From assembly GCF_000023885.1 (NCBI RefSeq), contig NC_013165.1, forward strand, positions 2,046,001 through 2,110,000: a stretch of 64,000 bases of DNA. The letters are read 5' to 3'. A program made the position numbers and the translations under genes. This DNA is from Slackia heliotrinireducens DSM 20476. GTDB lineage: Bacteria > Actinomycetota > Coriobacteriia > Coriobacteriales > Eggerthellaceae. Of this stretch, positions 51,502 through 60,200 are shown piece after piece. Each line of letters starts with the position of its first letter. Within the stretch, counting starts at the first letter, position 1. The notes beneath the pieces are model-generated. The model was not told the origin of the DNA, did not search any database, and worked only from the letters and a program-made list of their open reading frames with translations.

Positions 51502-51927
51502 TTTTGTTCCACCCTTTCGGATCCCAAGTCCTATTTCCGCCACCCGCCTGAAGCCTCCATTTATGCTTCAGCAGCCAGTCCGATAAATTGTGGGCTGCAA
51601 TGCCTTCACGGTCGTGGGTCGCACGTCTGGTATTGACCATGACTGTTTTTTGCGACAATCAATGTAATCCATGACGTCACTTCCGAAATCGAAACATTCT
51701 TTAAGTTCAGCACCTGCATTCACAGCTTACGCAGAGATTTATATGCTTGTCGATGTGGAATGGACGTCTGCTCGCTGCGGGAATGCAGTTCGCAAACGCC
51801 TATAGTCAACGTGATATTCCATGGAGAGTAGTCACAGGTCCTTCGGAAGTAATCAAAACCGCAGGTGGTTATAGGGAAGCATTGCTCACTTATCCGAGGT
51901 GAGTACGCGTTCGTAACGTTTGCTTAG
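51502..51927. other. Low-GC intergenic region, no gene recognised
   Basis: 426 bases between the CotH gene and the frameshifted acetyltransferase. Composition is more AT-rich than the window average. One minus-strand frame (to 51658) overlaps the CotH start and has no recognisable protein character. Nothing else seen. Confidence 0.5.
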
Positions 51928-52415
51928 TTAGTCCAGCTCGATGATCATCAACCACTCGGTTTCGTCCGCGCCATTGCCCACGATGCGGAAGCCCAGACGC
52001 TTGTAAAGGCGAAGGGCCGGGTTCTCCTTCTGGACCGAGAGGGATGCGCGGGCGTAACCGGCACCTCGCAGCTCGTCGAGCATCGCGCGCATCATGGCGG
52101 TGCCCATGCCCGACCCCGGTACGGCTTGTAGAGCGATACGGAGAACGAGGGCGTCTCGTCGTCGATGTGGCCGTACTCGTCAGTCGTGCGCACCCAGCAG
52201 GCGCCCACGACTTCGCCGTCGACGGTAGCGACCACGGCGCGGTCGTCAGGGAGCGTGCCGAAGCCCTGGAAGGCCGCGCGGCACTTCGGATCGTCGTAGA
52301 TGACCGAGCGAGGCACCTCGCCCTCGAAGCCCTCCGGGACGAATATCGCCTCGTAGAGGAAGTCCTCGAGCAGCGGCCACTCGTTTGGTTTCATGCGCCT
52401 GATTTCGTAATCCAT
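51928..52415 (-). pseudogene. GNAT acetyltransferase with a frameshift
   Basis: The first 100 codons from ATG 52415 (DYEIRRMKPNEWPLLEDFLY ... VGACWVRT ... [11 protein letters not shown]) are a GNAT N-terminus, after which the frame ends at GRAWAPP. In the next frame the fold continues perfectly: [20 protein letters not shown] (acetyl-CoA-binding loop), [40 protein letters not shown] and a stop at 51928. One G appears to be missing in a GGGGTCGGG stretch near 52115. True mutation or sequencing error cannot be told apart. Confidence 0.85.
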
Positions 52416-52436
52416 CCGAGGCCCCTCTTAAAGATG

Positions 52437-53738
52437 CTATCCCCAAAGCTCCCTGCAGGAGATGGCGTACAGGGGCACGTTGCGCATCCAGTCCTGCTCG
52501 CGGTAGCCCGAGAGGCTGAAGCGGACCGCCCGGACCTCGGGATGCGCGTCTTTGAACGCCCTCAGGCTCTTGGCGCGCAGGTTCTCCTCGGCCTTCACCT
52601 CCATGGCGAAAACGCTGCCGCCGTCCTGGACGAGGAAGTCGATCTCGCCGGAGGAGTTCTCCGCCGACCAGTAGTAGGGCGAAAGGCCGCACTCGGATAT
52701 GAGCTGCTGGCAGACGTACTGCTCGGTGAGCGCGCCTTTGAACTCCGTGAAGACCTTGTTGCCGTCGACGACGTCCCGCGGCTCCAGGCCGCTCATGGCG
52801 CCGAGGAGCCCCACGTCCACCATGAAGACCTTGAACGCGCTCATGCTGCAATAGCTCGGCAGCGGCACGTGCGGCTTGCTCACGCGGCGCACCTTGCAAA
52901 TCAGGCCTGCCTGCTGGAGCCACGCGAGGCTCTCCTCGAAGTCGGCCGCGCGGGCGCCCTTGCGCACCTGCCCGAAGATGAACTTCTTGTTCTCCTGCGA
53001 CAGGTGTCCCGGGATCGACTGCCAGGCGAGCATGGTGCGCGCGAGCAGGCGGGGCGGTATGTGCTTCGCGAAATCGCTCACGTATCCGTTCAGGATCTCT
53101 TGTTGGACTGCCCGTGCGGCGCGCACGTCCTGCTCGGCAACATAAGCATTCACCGCCTCGGGCATGCCTCCCACAACGTAGTATTGCTTGAGGAGCTCGG
53201 AGAGCTTGCCCGAGAAGGCGTTCATCATCTCCGCGTCGCCCGATCCTATGAGCTTTCCGAACCTTTCGTTTCCCGTCGCGTCGAGGAACTCGGTGAAGCT
53301 CAGCGGGTAGAGGTCGAGCGTGTTGACCTTGCCGACGGGATAGCCGGTTCCTTCGGTTGCCGATATCCCCAGAAGCGATCCGGCTGCGGCAACGGCGTAC
53401 TCGGGGGCGTTCTCGCAGAAGTACTTGAGGGACGTGATGGCCTTGGGGCAGGCCTGGACCTCGTCGAGGACGATGAGCGTTTCCCCCGGCCGTATCTCCA
53501 TGTCGAGCTCGAGCGCGAGCGAGGCGATGATCCTTGCGATGTCGAAGCCGGACTCGAAGTAGCCGCGCGCGAGCGAATCGTTATCGAGGCTGACGTAGGC
53601 GACGTTTTCGAAGTGGAGTCTCCCGAACTCCTTGAGCAGCCACGTCTTGCCAACCTGCCTGGCGCCGTTGAGAATGAGTGGCTTGCGGCGCGAGCTGTCC
53701 TTCCAGGCGACCAGCTTCTCCATGAGGGCTCTTTCCAT
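52437..53738 (-). CDS. DUF4143-type AAA ATPase
   Basis: 433-residue ATPase; ATG at 53738 with GGGAGGG is preferred to a TTG five codons earlier. Walker A GARQVGKTW (about residues 25-33), Walker B TLIVLDEVQACP, and sensor-like AAAGSLLGI; the C-terminal half is DUF4143 with a PD-(D/E)xK-like ENSSGEIDFLVQD ... VFAMEVKAEE core. These proteins are widespread in gut anaerobes, often as multi-copy families; proposed roles include toxin or defence functions, none proven. A strong inverted repeat overlaps its promoter region. Confidence 0.9.
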   Translation of the reverse strand: MERALMEKLVAWKDSSRRKPLILNGARQVGKTWLLKEFGRLHFENVAYVSLDNDSLARGYFESGFDIARIIASLALELDMEIRPGETLIVLDEVQACPKAITSLKYFCENAPEYAVAAAGSLLGISATEGTGYPVGKVNTLDLYPLSFTEFLDATGNERFGKLIGSGDAEMMNAFSGKLSELLKQYYVVGGMPEAVNAYVAEQDVRAARAVQQEILNGYVSDFAKHIPPRLLARTMLAWQSIPGHLSQENKKFIFGQVRKGARAADFEESLAWLQQAGLICKVRRVSKPHVPLPSYCSMSAFKVFMVDVGLLGAMSGLEPRDVVDGNKVFTEFKGALTEQYVCQQLISECGLSPYYWSAENSSGEIDFLVQDGGSVFAMEVKAEENLRAKSLRAFKDAHPEVRAVRFSLSGYREQDWMRNVPLYAISCRELWG

Positions 53739-53757
53739 ATGACTCCCTCCCAAATAG

Positions 53758-53803
53758 ATTACGTCCCTATTATAGCGTCGATAAGCAATAATAGGAACGT
53801 AAT
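53758..53803. promoter_or_regulatory. Long inverted repeat upstream of the DUF4143 ATPase
   Basis: Sixteen-base arms ATTACGTCCCTATTAT (53758-53773) and ATAATAGGAACGTAAT (53788-53803), 15 of 16 complementary, 14-base spacer. A third partial copy AGGACGTAAT lies just downstream near 53827. Placed 20 bases upstream of the ATPase start; a likely operator. Confidence 0.6.
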
Positions 53804-53835
53804 AGTGTTTCAGTCTACAATTTTAAGGACGTAAT

Positions 53836-53853
53836 TATTCCCACTCGATGATT
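53836..53853. other. Candidate attachment site core (guaA 3'-end sequence), left
   Basis: On the minus strand this reads ATCGAGTGGGAATAA, encoding Ile-Glu-Trp-Glu-stop, the invariant C-terminus of GMP synthase (guaA), with no guaA gene attached. The 3' end of guaA is a known integration target of tyrosine recombinases. A matching sequence is at 63537-63552. Interpreted as one boundary of a genomic island. Confidence 0.5.
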
Positions 53854-53951
53854 CCGATTCCGTCCGTTTTTGTGTCCTCGTTGCTTTTCATGCGGCCTCG
53901 TCTCACCCGTGCCGTTTCGTTATAGGTGAGTATTCACTTTCGGGCTTTCTG

Positions 53952-54192
53952 TTGGAACTCACTTGGAACTCAGCCGGGTGAGTTCCGGCTGGAACTCACC
54001 TATGGGGAGTATTTTGCCCGATATGGGGAGTATTGCCCTTGAACTGCGGTTTTGCCACTACATCATGGTCAAGTGAGTTCCAACCCGTCTTCCAGGCGTT
54101 CCGTCCGATACGGGGAGTATTGTTTTCCGATATGGAAATGATGCGGTTTACCCGCGGAAACGTCATCTTCTCCTCTTACGGGTGAGTTCCAA
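53952..54192. repeat. Array of GTGAGTTCC / GGAACTCAC words and GGGGAGTATT motifs
   Basis: Six copies of the nine-base word, three in each orientation: 53954, 53965, 53991 (GGAACTCA-type) and 53978, 54073, 54182 (GTGAGTTCC-type). Three copies of ATAYGGGGAGTATT near 54001, 54021 and 54108 are interspersed, and TACCCGCGGAAACG occurs at about 54149. Noncoding, 100 bases to the right of the guaA-like core. The layout resembles arm-type integrase and excisionase binding sites. Locus 63614-63913 has the same layout with a different word. Confidence 0.75.
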
Positions 54193-54215
54193 GGAGCTTT
54201 TCGAGTGCCGTGCGC

Positions 54216-54863
54216 CTAATCCGTTTCAATTATTGTCAGGTACTTAGCCGGCACGTGCTTAGTCAACCAGACTCCGTTCTTCGAAAGGAAGAACTCGAAA
54301 CCTTCTTCGTGCATAGCGCACGTATCGACCTTCAGTATTACGGGGCTTCCATGGCGACTCCCAACTTTGATCGCCGTTTCTCCGTCTGAAGAAAGATGGA
54401 CATAAAGACGACCCTTGGGAAGAAGCCCCTGTTTCATTATCGAACCCAGGAACCTCTGCGCCGTACCGTGGTAGAGCGCCTCGGGAGGATCTTTAGGCTC
54501 GAGCTCGACGTCGACATCGACCGAGTGTCCCTGGTTGGCGCGGACGAGAGAATGGTCTTCGTTGAACGAGTACCTGCCCTTAGAGTCTGTGGCGACGATT
54601 TCTTCCAGCATCTCAAGGGTGAAGGGACGCAGGGAAGCGATGCCCTTGACGAGCTCGTCGACGTTTGCCCATCCGTGCTCGTGGGCACGTACCTGCTCGA
54701 CGAGCGCGTCCCAAGCAGGGCCTACCTCCCCTGTCCCGTCGTTTCCGTCGGGACCGACGAAGACGGAAAACTTATGGTCGTCGTCGGTCCCGAATAGGCC
54801 GCAAATGGCAGGGACTGCAAGCGCGGGAGAACGGATCGGCGCGGCAGTAAGGCGCGCCCGCAT
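54216..54863 (-). CDS. KptA/Tpt1-like RNA 2'-phosphotransferase, N-terminal motif missing
   Basis: 215-residue protein. From about residue 64 it matches KptA/Tpt1: HGWANVDELVKGIASLRPFT, LEEIVATDSKGRYSFNED, VRANQGHSVDVDVEL, PEALYHGTAQRFLGSIMKQG, LYVHLSSDGETAIKVGSRHG, NGVWLTKHVPAKYL. The family's N-terminal LRH motif, which supplies the first Arg-His pair of the catalytic tetrad, is absent and replaced by about 60 residues I cannot assign. The 5' end also overlaps an XRE gene remnant on the other strand. It may be inactive, or the true N-terminus has been lost by recombination. Confidence 0.75.
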   Translation of the reverse strand: MRARLTAAPIRSPALAVPAICGLFGTDDDHKFSVFVGPDGNDGTGEVGPAWDALVEQVRAHEHGWANVDELVKGIASLRPFTLEMLEEIVATDSKGRYSFNEDHSLVRANQGHSVDVDVELEPKDPPEALYHGTAQRFLGSIMKQGLLPKGRLYVHLSSDGETAIKVGSRHGSPVILKVDTCAMHEEGFEFFLSKNGVWLTKHVPAKYLTIIETD

Positions 54864-55031
54864 CCACCGCGGACGGGCCCAGCGAGACCTTGCCGACTGC
54901 TGGGGCTGTCCTCACATGCGCACGTCGCCGCCATTGAGAGCGGCCGCGTCAGCGTCGGCTTCGACACGCTGTGCCGGATAGCCGACGCCCTTGGCGTCAA
55001 GGTCGGCGACCTGCTTCCCCCGCTGGGCTGA
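54805..55031 (+). pseudogene. XRE-family regulator with a frameshift
   Basis: From ATG 54805: AGTASAGERIGAAVRRARIH, RGRAQRDLAD, then a one-base frameshift near 54897-54905, after which LLGLSSHAHVAAIESGRVSV and GFDTLCRIADALGVKVGDLL run to a stop at 55031. Together they make a complete Cro/CI-type HTH of about 75 codons. The 227-base length is not a multiple of three, confirming the shift. It sits between the kptA-like gene and the convergent end of the defence-like operon. Confidence 0.75.
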
Positions 55032-55052
55032 CGGGGGAAGCGCGCAGGGACG

Positions 55053-57251
55053 CTACTCCGAGCCTCCTGGCGCCTGCATCCACTGCCATTCGCGCAGGTG
55101 CTTGAACGGCAGAGGCAGCACCGTCGCGTCCCTGATGCGCACGACCGGGACGAGCAGGGTGCCCAAGAGGCTCGAAAACGACGGCTCGCCGCCGTCCGCG
55201 GAGCGGACGCGCCTGATGGTCATGCCCCTTTTCCATCCTGCGTTCGGAAGCCCTCCGAACGCACCCACCCAGTAGCAGATCCCGTCCGGCCTGCGGTAGC
55301 ACTGCAGGCCCACAAGCGACTCGAGTTCGCCCGCCCTGTTCTCCTTGCCGCGCGGCACGCTCGTCGAAAGGCGTTTCGCGAACATCTCCTCGAGCTGGTC
55401 CGAGATAGCGTTCTTGACCGTTCTCGCGAGCGTCGTTCCGCCCTGGGACCTGCCGACGTCCTTCACGATCCCGTACAGCTGGGCCGACGTCACGGCCTCG
55501 CCCGGCAGGTCCTCGACCGCCTCGCAGACGGCCGCCCTCGCCCCGTCGACAAGGGGCTCGTCGCTCGCCGTCGAGAGCGCCGCCAGGACGTCGTCCTTTG
55601 GCATGGTCCAGTCGAAGGCGCGAATCTGCTCCTCGACCACCTCGAGATCCGGCACGGGGAAGCCCTCGGTCCTTTCGATGACGTCGACCTCGCCGTTGTC
55701 GCCGATAACGAACCCTTCCACCACCGAGGCGCCGGAAAGCCCGTACTCCGCCGCCAGGTCCCCGGCCAGGACGTCCCATCGGCCGCCGCCCAGCGCATCG
55801 TCCGCGCACCCCGCGTGAAACGACAGCGAGCCTTCGGGCGTGACCTCGGCGAACGAGTAGCGCGTCGGCGGCTCCCCGGGCTTGCGTGACTCCCTCTCGG
55901 CGTCCGTCTCCGGCCCCGGCAGCGCAAACGTCACCGGCCCGGAAAGTCCCAGCGACGTCCAGTCGAATACGCCCATGCGCCCCGCGAGGACGTCGTTCTT
56001 GATCGCGAGCTCCATGAGGCACTTCTCGAGGATCGCCTTGAGCGCCGACGTCTTCTTACCGTCCTTGTCTACCGCCGCCTTCGCCGCCTGCAGCCTCTCG
56101 ATCGTGAGGTGCTGGCACGGGGCCTCGGCGCCTGCGGAGCCGCCGTACGGGTCCGGCGTGCCGGAGTCGCGGTAGAACTCGGGCGCGTGCACCACGACGA
56201 TGTTTCGCGCCCCCTCGCCCGGCTCGCCGGCCACCTCGACGTCCGCATTAGCCCCGAGAAGCCCCAGTCCCTTCAGCTGCTGCGCGACGTAGCGGCAGGC
56301 CGACTCGCCGTCCTCGTCCTTCGCGGCGTTCACGACCCGGTAGCCGTGCCCCGAAAAGCCCGCGCCCGCCCCGGGCTTCGCCAGGCGCCCCTCGAACGCC
56401 ACGCGCCCGGCCCTGTCCTCCTCGGCGAACGCGACGTGTGCAATACCTTCGTACCTCTTGTTGAACGTCGAGACGAACTCCGACATCACCCCGCACTTCG
56501 AGTCCCTGTACGCGTCCCTCGACCTGAACGAAAGGAAGTCGACGGAGTTCTTGCTCCCCTCGTACGTCCTGCGGACGAACACGCTGTCCGCGCCCGGCCT
56601 CTCGCCGGGCATGACGCGCCTCATGGTCGGGCCGCCGAGGTCCACCACGTACCTCGCGTACTGCTCCTTGCGGTACTTGCCGTACTTGACCCCGGGCTCG
56701 TCGGGACGGGTGAAGGTGCACACGTCGGCGCACAGGAGCATCCCCTCCGTCACCCTCAGCTCAAGCGCCCAGACTTGGTAGGGCTTCTTCTCTCCCCTTC
56801 GCTTCCTGCTCCAGGACGGCCTGACGCAGTACAGGTGGCCCGTCACGTTCTGAAGGCCCGTCCCCGCGCCCCCCGCGCCGAGCGCGTTCACCATGAGCTG
56901 CACCAGGACGTGCGCGGGCACTTTGCCGCCTTCGACCCTGCGCGGCAGGAGCATGAGCCCCACGTCGTCGGGGTCCACATCCTCGCCCTCCACCTTGCCG
57001 CAGAGCGCGCTCTCGAAGTGCCCCCTCAGCCCCTTCGCGTCGGTCGCCCCTTTGCCCGTCAGGATGTAGAACGGCTTTCCGCTCCCCTGACCGAGCACCG
57101 CCTCGATGAAGGGCGCGCCGCCCGGCTCGAAGGCGCGCGAGCTCCACGAGAGCCTGCCCTCGCCCTGCTTCTCGACCTCGTACACGTCGAACGCCTCGTC
57201 GAACCCCGCCAGGTCCACCGACGCGTCAAGCCTGTTCGTGAGAACCGTCAT
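55053..57251 (-). CDS. Unrecognised 732-residue partner of the helicase-nuclease
   Basis: Large soluble protein that I cannot place in a family. Features: an N-terminal region with FYILTGKGATDAKGLRGHFE; a basic segment PSWSRKRRGEKKPYQVWALE; then CTFTRPDEPGVKYGKYRKEQ and FVRRTYEGSKNSVDFLSF; a middle IVVVHAPEFYRDSGTPDPYG ... CQHLTIERLQ; and a C-terminal VGLQCYRRPDGICYWVGAFG. The alternation of beta strands and conserved acids in the middle could be an RNase-H/PIWI-like fold, but I do not see a convincing catalytic set. Its ATG lies 6 bases after the helicase stop, so the two are one operon. Confidence 0.75.
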   Translation of the reverse strand: MTVLTNRLDASVDLAGFDEAFDVYEVEKQGEGRLSWSSRAFEPGGAPFIEAVLGQGSGKPFYILTGKGATDAKGLRGHFESALCGKVEGEDVDPDDVGLMLLPRRVEGGKVPAHVLVQLMVNALGAGGAGTGLQNVTGHLYCVRPSWSRKRRGEKKPYQVWALELRVTEGMLLCADVCTFTRPDEPGVKYGKYRKEQYARYVVDLGGPTMRRVMPGERPGADSVFVRRTYEGSKNSVDFLSFRSRDAYRDSKCGVMSEFVSTFNKRYEGIAHVAFAEEDRAGRVAFEGRLAKPGAGAGFSGHGYRVVNAAKDEDGESACRYVAQQLKGLGLLGANADVEVAGEPGEGARNIVVVHAPEFYRDSGTPDPYGGSAGAEAPCQHLTIERLQAAKAAVDKDGKKTSALKAILEKCLMELAIKNDVLAGRMGVFDWTSLGLSGPVTFALPGPETDAERESRKPGEPPTRYSFAEVTPEGSLSFHAGCADDALGGGRWDVLAGDLAAEYGLSGASVVEGFVIGDNGEVDVIERTEGFPVPDLEVVEEQIRAFDWTMPKDDVLAALSTASDEPLVDGARAAVCEAVEDLPGEAVTSAQLYGIVKDVGRSQGGTTLARTVKNAISDQLEEMFAKRLSTSVPRGKENRAGELESLVGLQCYRRPDGICYWVGAFGGLPNAGWKRGMTIRRVRSADGGEPSFSSLLGTLLVPVVRIRDATVLPLPFKHLREWQWMQAPGGSE

Positions 57252-57257
57252 GCCGTC

Positions 57258-60200
57258 CTACCTCTCTTCCTCGATGAAGTCCCTGATCTCGCCTATCGCC
57301 CGCACGTCGTACGAGAGGTCCGGGGCGACCAGGGCGGGGACCACCAGCAGCCCGCGGCCATCCCCGTCCCGGTATCGGCGCGCGACGAGCCTCCTGCCGT
57401 CGGGCGGGAGGACGTTCGCGACGACCGCGCGCTCGGCTCCGACGTCGCGCATCTTCTCGAACGCCCACCTGCGGTATTCCTCGGACTCGGCGCCCAGCTT
57501 GTCCGACGGCGCCTTCCAGTGCTTGAAGTCGACGTAGGCCGCGCGCCCGCCCCCTGCGGCGGAGAAGGTGAAGTCGAACTTCTCGAACTCGAGCGGGTCG
57601 TCGATGCCGGCGACCTCGAACCCGCACGCTTCGAGGATCGTTCGGCCGCAGACCTCGCCCAGGCGCCCCTTGTATATGCTCTGGAACACCACGGGCGTCA
57701 TGAACCACTCCGACGCGCGCCACTCGGTCGCGTACCCGCTCCTTTCGAACTCCTCGCGCACGCCGGGTATGCGGAGAAGCTCTTCGAGGCGGGCGTCCGC
57801 CGAGCTCACCGCGAAGGACGGCCTCCCGCCCGCACCCGGCCCGTCGAGCACCTCCACCTGGGCGAAGTCGCCCTCCGAGCGGTACCGGAGCTCCATCGAC
57901 GGGCGGGGCGCGCGCAGGTAGTAGCTGCGCAGCAAGTGGGCGGGCACGTCGCCGTCGCCTGACGGCTTCGGGTTCTTGAGCACGCACTCGCCGAGGGCGC
58001 GCCAGGCCTCGATCGCGTTCCTTCGCCAGCGCGAGCCCAGCAGCGACCCGATGGCGGTCTTCGAGCGTGCGCAAGCGCGCTGCTGCTCGAGCGCAAGCCT
58101 CTTGGCCTCTTTCCTCGCGGCGCATCCCTCGGCGGGCGCCCGGCGGGCCTCGAAGTGCTCGACGATGGCCTGGAACTCGGGCGTGAACGTGACGCCGCAG
58201 CCTTCCAGCTCCTCGAGGGAGACCCCGTCGAGCAGCCCCGCGTCCACGAAAAGCCGTATGACGGGCATCTTCATGTTCGTGCGGTTCAGGCGGCCGCAGG
58301 CCTGGTACACCTCCTTCGCGGCGTACATCTGCACGCTCTCTAGCCCATCCTTCATGAAGCCGTAGTCCTTCGCGGCGCCCTTGGTCGCCGTCAGCGCGCT
58401 TTCCGCGGAGCTCAGGAGCTTGGCGTAGGAGATTTCGCCGTTCTCGTACAGGTACTCGCACCCCAGGATGTGTTCCATGGCGCGCTCCCGGCCGATGGGG
58501 CACTCGCCGGTGATCGACGGCGACATGTGCGTCGGGCGCTCCAGGTAGCAGCAGTCGATGTCCATCTCGCCCGTGGCTGGGAACCCGTTGATCTTCACGG
58601 GGGAAACGCCCTCGGGCACGGGGTACTGGAGATTCTGGCCGGCGCCCGCCGACGCGTACGTCGTGACAAGGAAAAGCTTCTCCCCCGCCGCGAGTCGCGC
58701 GAGGGCGTCCCGCTTGCGTTCCTCGAAGTCGTCCCCGCCGAGGACCGCGTAGGTCGCGCGCGGCGGGACGCCGGAGCCGAGCTCAGCGAGGATGGCCCCG
58801 AACAGGCCTTCGAGCAGCTCGAGGCCGAAGTCCCCGTCGCCCGGCTTGGGCAGCCTGTTCAGCACGCAGAGCATGGCGCGAGAGTCCTCGTCGGCGAAGA
58901 AGCGCCGGTAGGCGGTGCAGACCTTGAGGATGCGCTGCTGGCGGAACGTGCCCCCGCCCTCCGGCAGCGACATCTCCACCTCGTTGCAGGCGCGCCGTGC
59001 GGCGGACGGGTCCGCGAAAACGGATTCCCATGCCTTTGGGCCGTACTCGCCGTTGTCGTCGACGCCGGAGACGCTTTCGACCTCGATCCTCACGCGGTCG
59101 TAGCCGTCCACGCTCTCGCGGTAGTCGGCCTCGATGAGCGACTTCTGCGCGTCCGTGAACCTGAGCCTTCGGTCGCCGAGCGCGTCGTCGACGTAGCCCA
59201 TGTCGTAGTTGCCGAGCACCGACCGGATGTCGAGCGTGGCCGACACGCCGACCACCAGGTTCCGGCCGCACAGGTCCAGAAGTACCTTTTCCGCGGTGCA
59301 CGGCAACTCGCAGCGCTCCATGCGCACGGTGGTGTCATGGGAGGGCGACCGTTCCAGCGAATGGTAGCGGAATCCCGTGCCGTGGATGCTCAGGTCCTCG
59401 GGGCCAGCGTATTCTCCCGCCGCACCCGCGTGCCAGTGCCCGCGCCTTCCGCGGACCAGGGCGATCAGGCGCTCGCGCGTGGGGTTCGGCGTTCCGTCGA
59501 CCTCGTCGAGCACGTTGAGCTCGGCGAGCACGGTGCCTATCGCCTGCTCGACGCTGATCTCGGGGCGCAGGCCCTTCTCCGCGTCGGCGGCGACGGCCCT
59601 CGCATAGTTCTCCGCGACCTTCCCGATCCAGTCCAGCGACCATCCCAGAACACCCTCGACCCTCTTGAGCGCGAGGTGCAGGGCGTAGGTCTCCCCGACC
59701 GCCGGGAACAGGTTCTTCTGATCGTGGCGGCTGAACGGCTCATGCCCGCGGACGATGTCGACCGTGTTCCGATTCTGCTCGAACCGCAGCGCCGCCCACA
59801 GCTTGCGCGCGCCGCCCTCGGCCCCCTCCCCGCCCGACGTGGGAGCCTCGCGGCAGACGACCGTCGTTCGGAAGTCCTCGAACAGGAACGGGCGGGCGGA
59901 GCGGGCGACGTCGTCCGACAGCCGGAACTGCCTTTCCAGGCGCAGGGCCGCGTACACGTCGTCGCTCGCCTCGACGAGCTTCCCGCGCTCCTGCAGCAGG
60001 GCCTCTCCGCGCTCCTTCGACGAATCGGGGCTTCGGAAGAGGTCCGCCGTGAGCTGCCTGCCCCTGACCTCGGACGCCCTTCGGGCGCGCTCGTCGGCAT
60101 AGGGCCTGACCGAGCGCGGCGAAGCGTCTGTGCCGCTCGGAGCCTCGAAGAGCCTGCGGCCTTCCTGGGACGGGCCGTGCAGCGTGCGGAGCAGGCTCAC

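Noticed and set aside
51395-51658. 87-codon minus-strand frame upstream of the CotH gene
   Set aside because: Overlaps the CotH start in another frame, with no recognisable fold or start signal.
53952-54192. Possible CRISPR array
   Set aside because: Words are nine bases, in both orientations and irregularly spaced; no uniform spacers, no cas genes.
55053-57251. Naming the 732-residue protein a PIWI/Argonaute-type protein
   Set aside because: Strand pattern and a few acidic residues are suggestive, but no complete catalytic tetrad or MID-like motif could be pointed to.
56109-57962. 617-codon plus-strand open frame
   Set aside because: Spans two opposite-strand genes, low-complexity basic translation; an artefact of high GC3 on the other strand.
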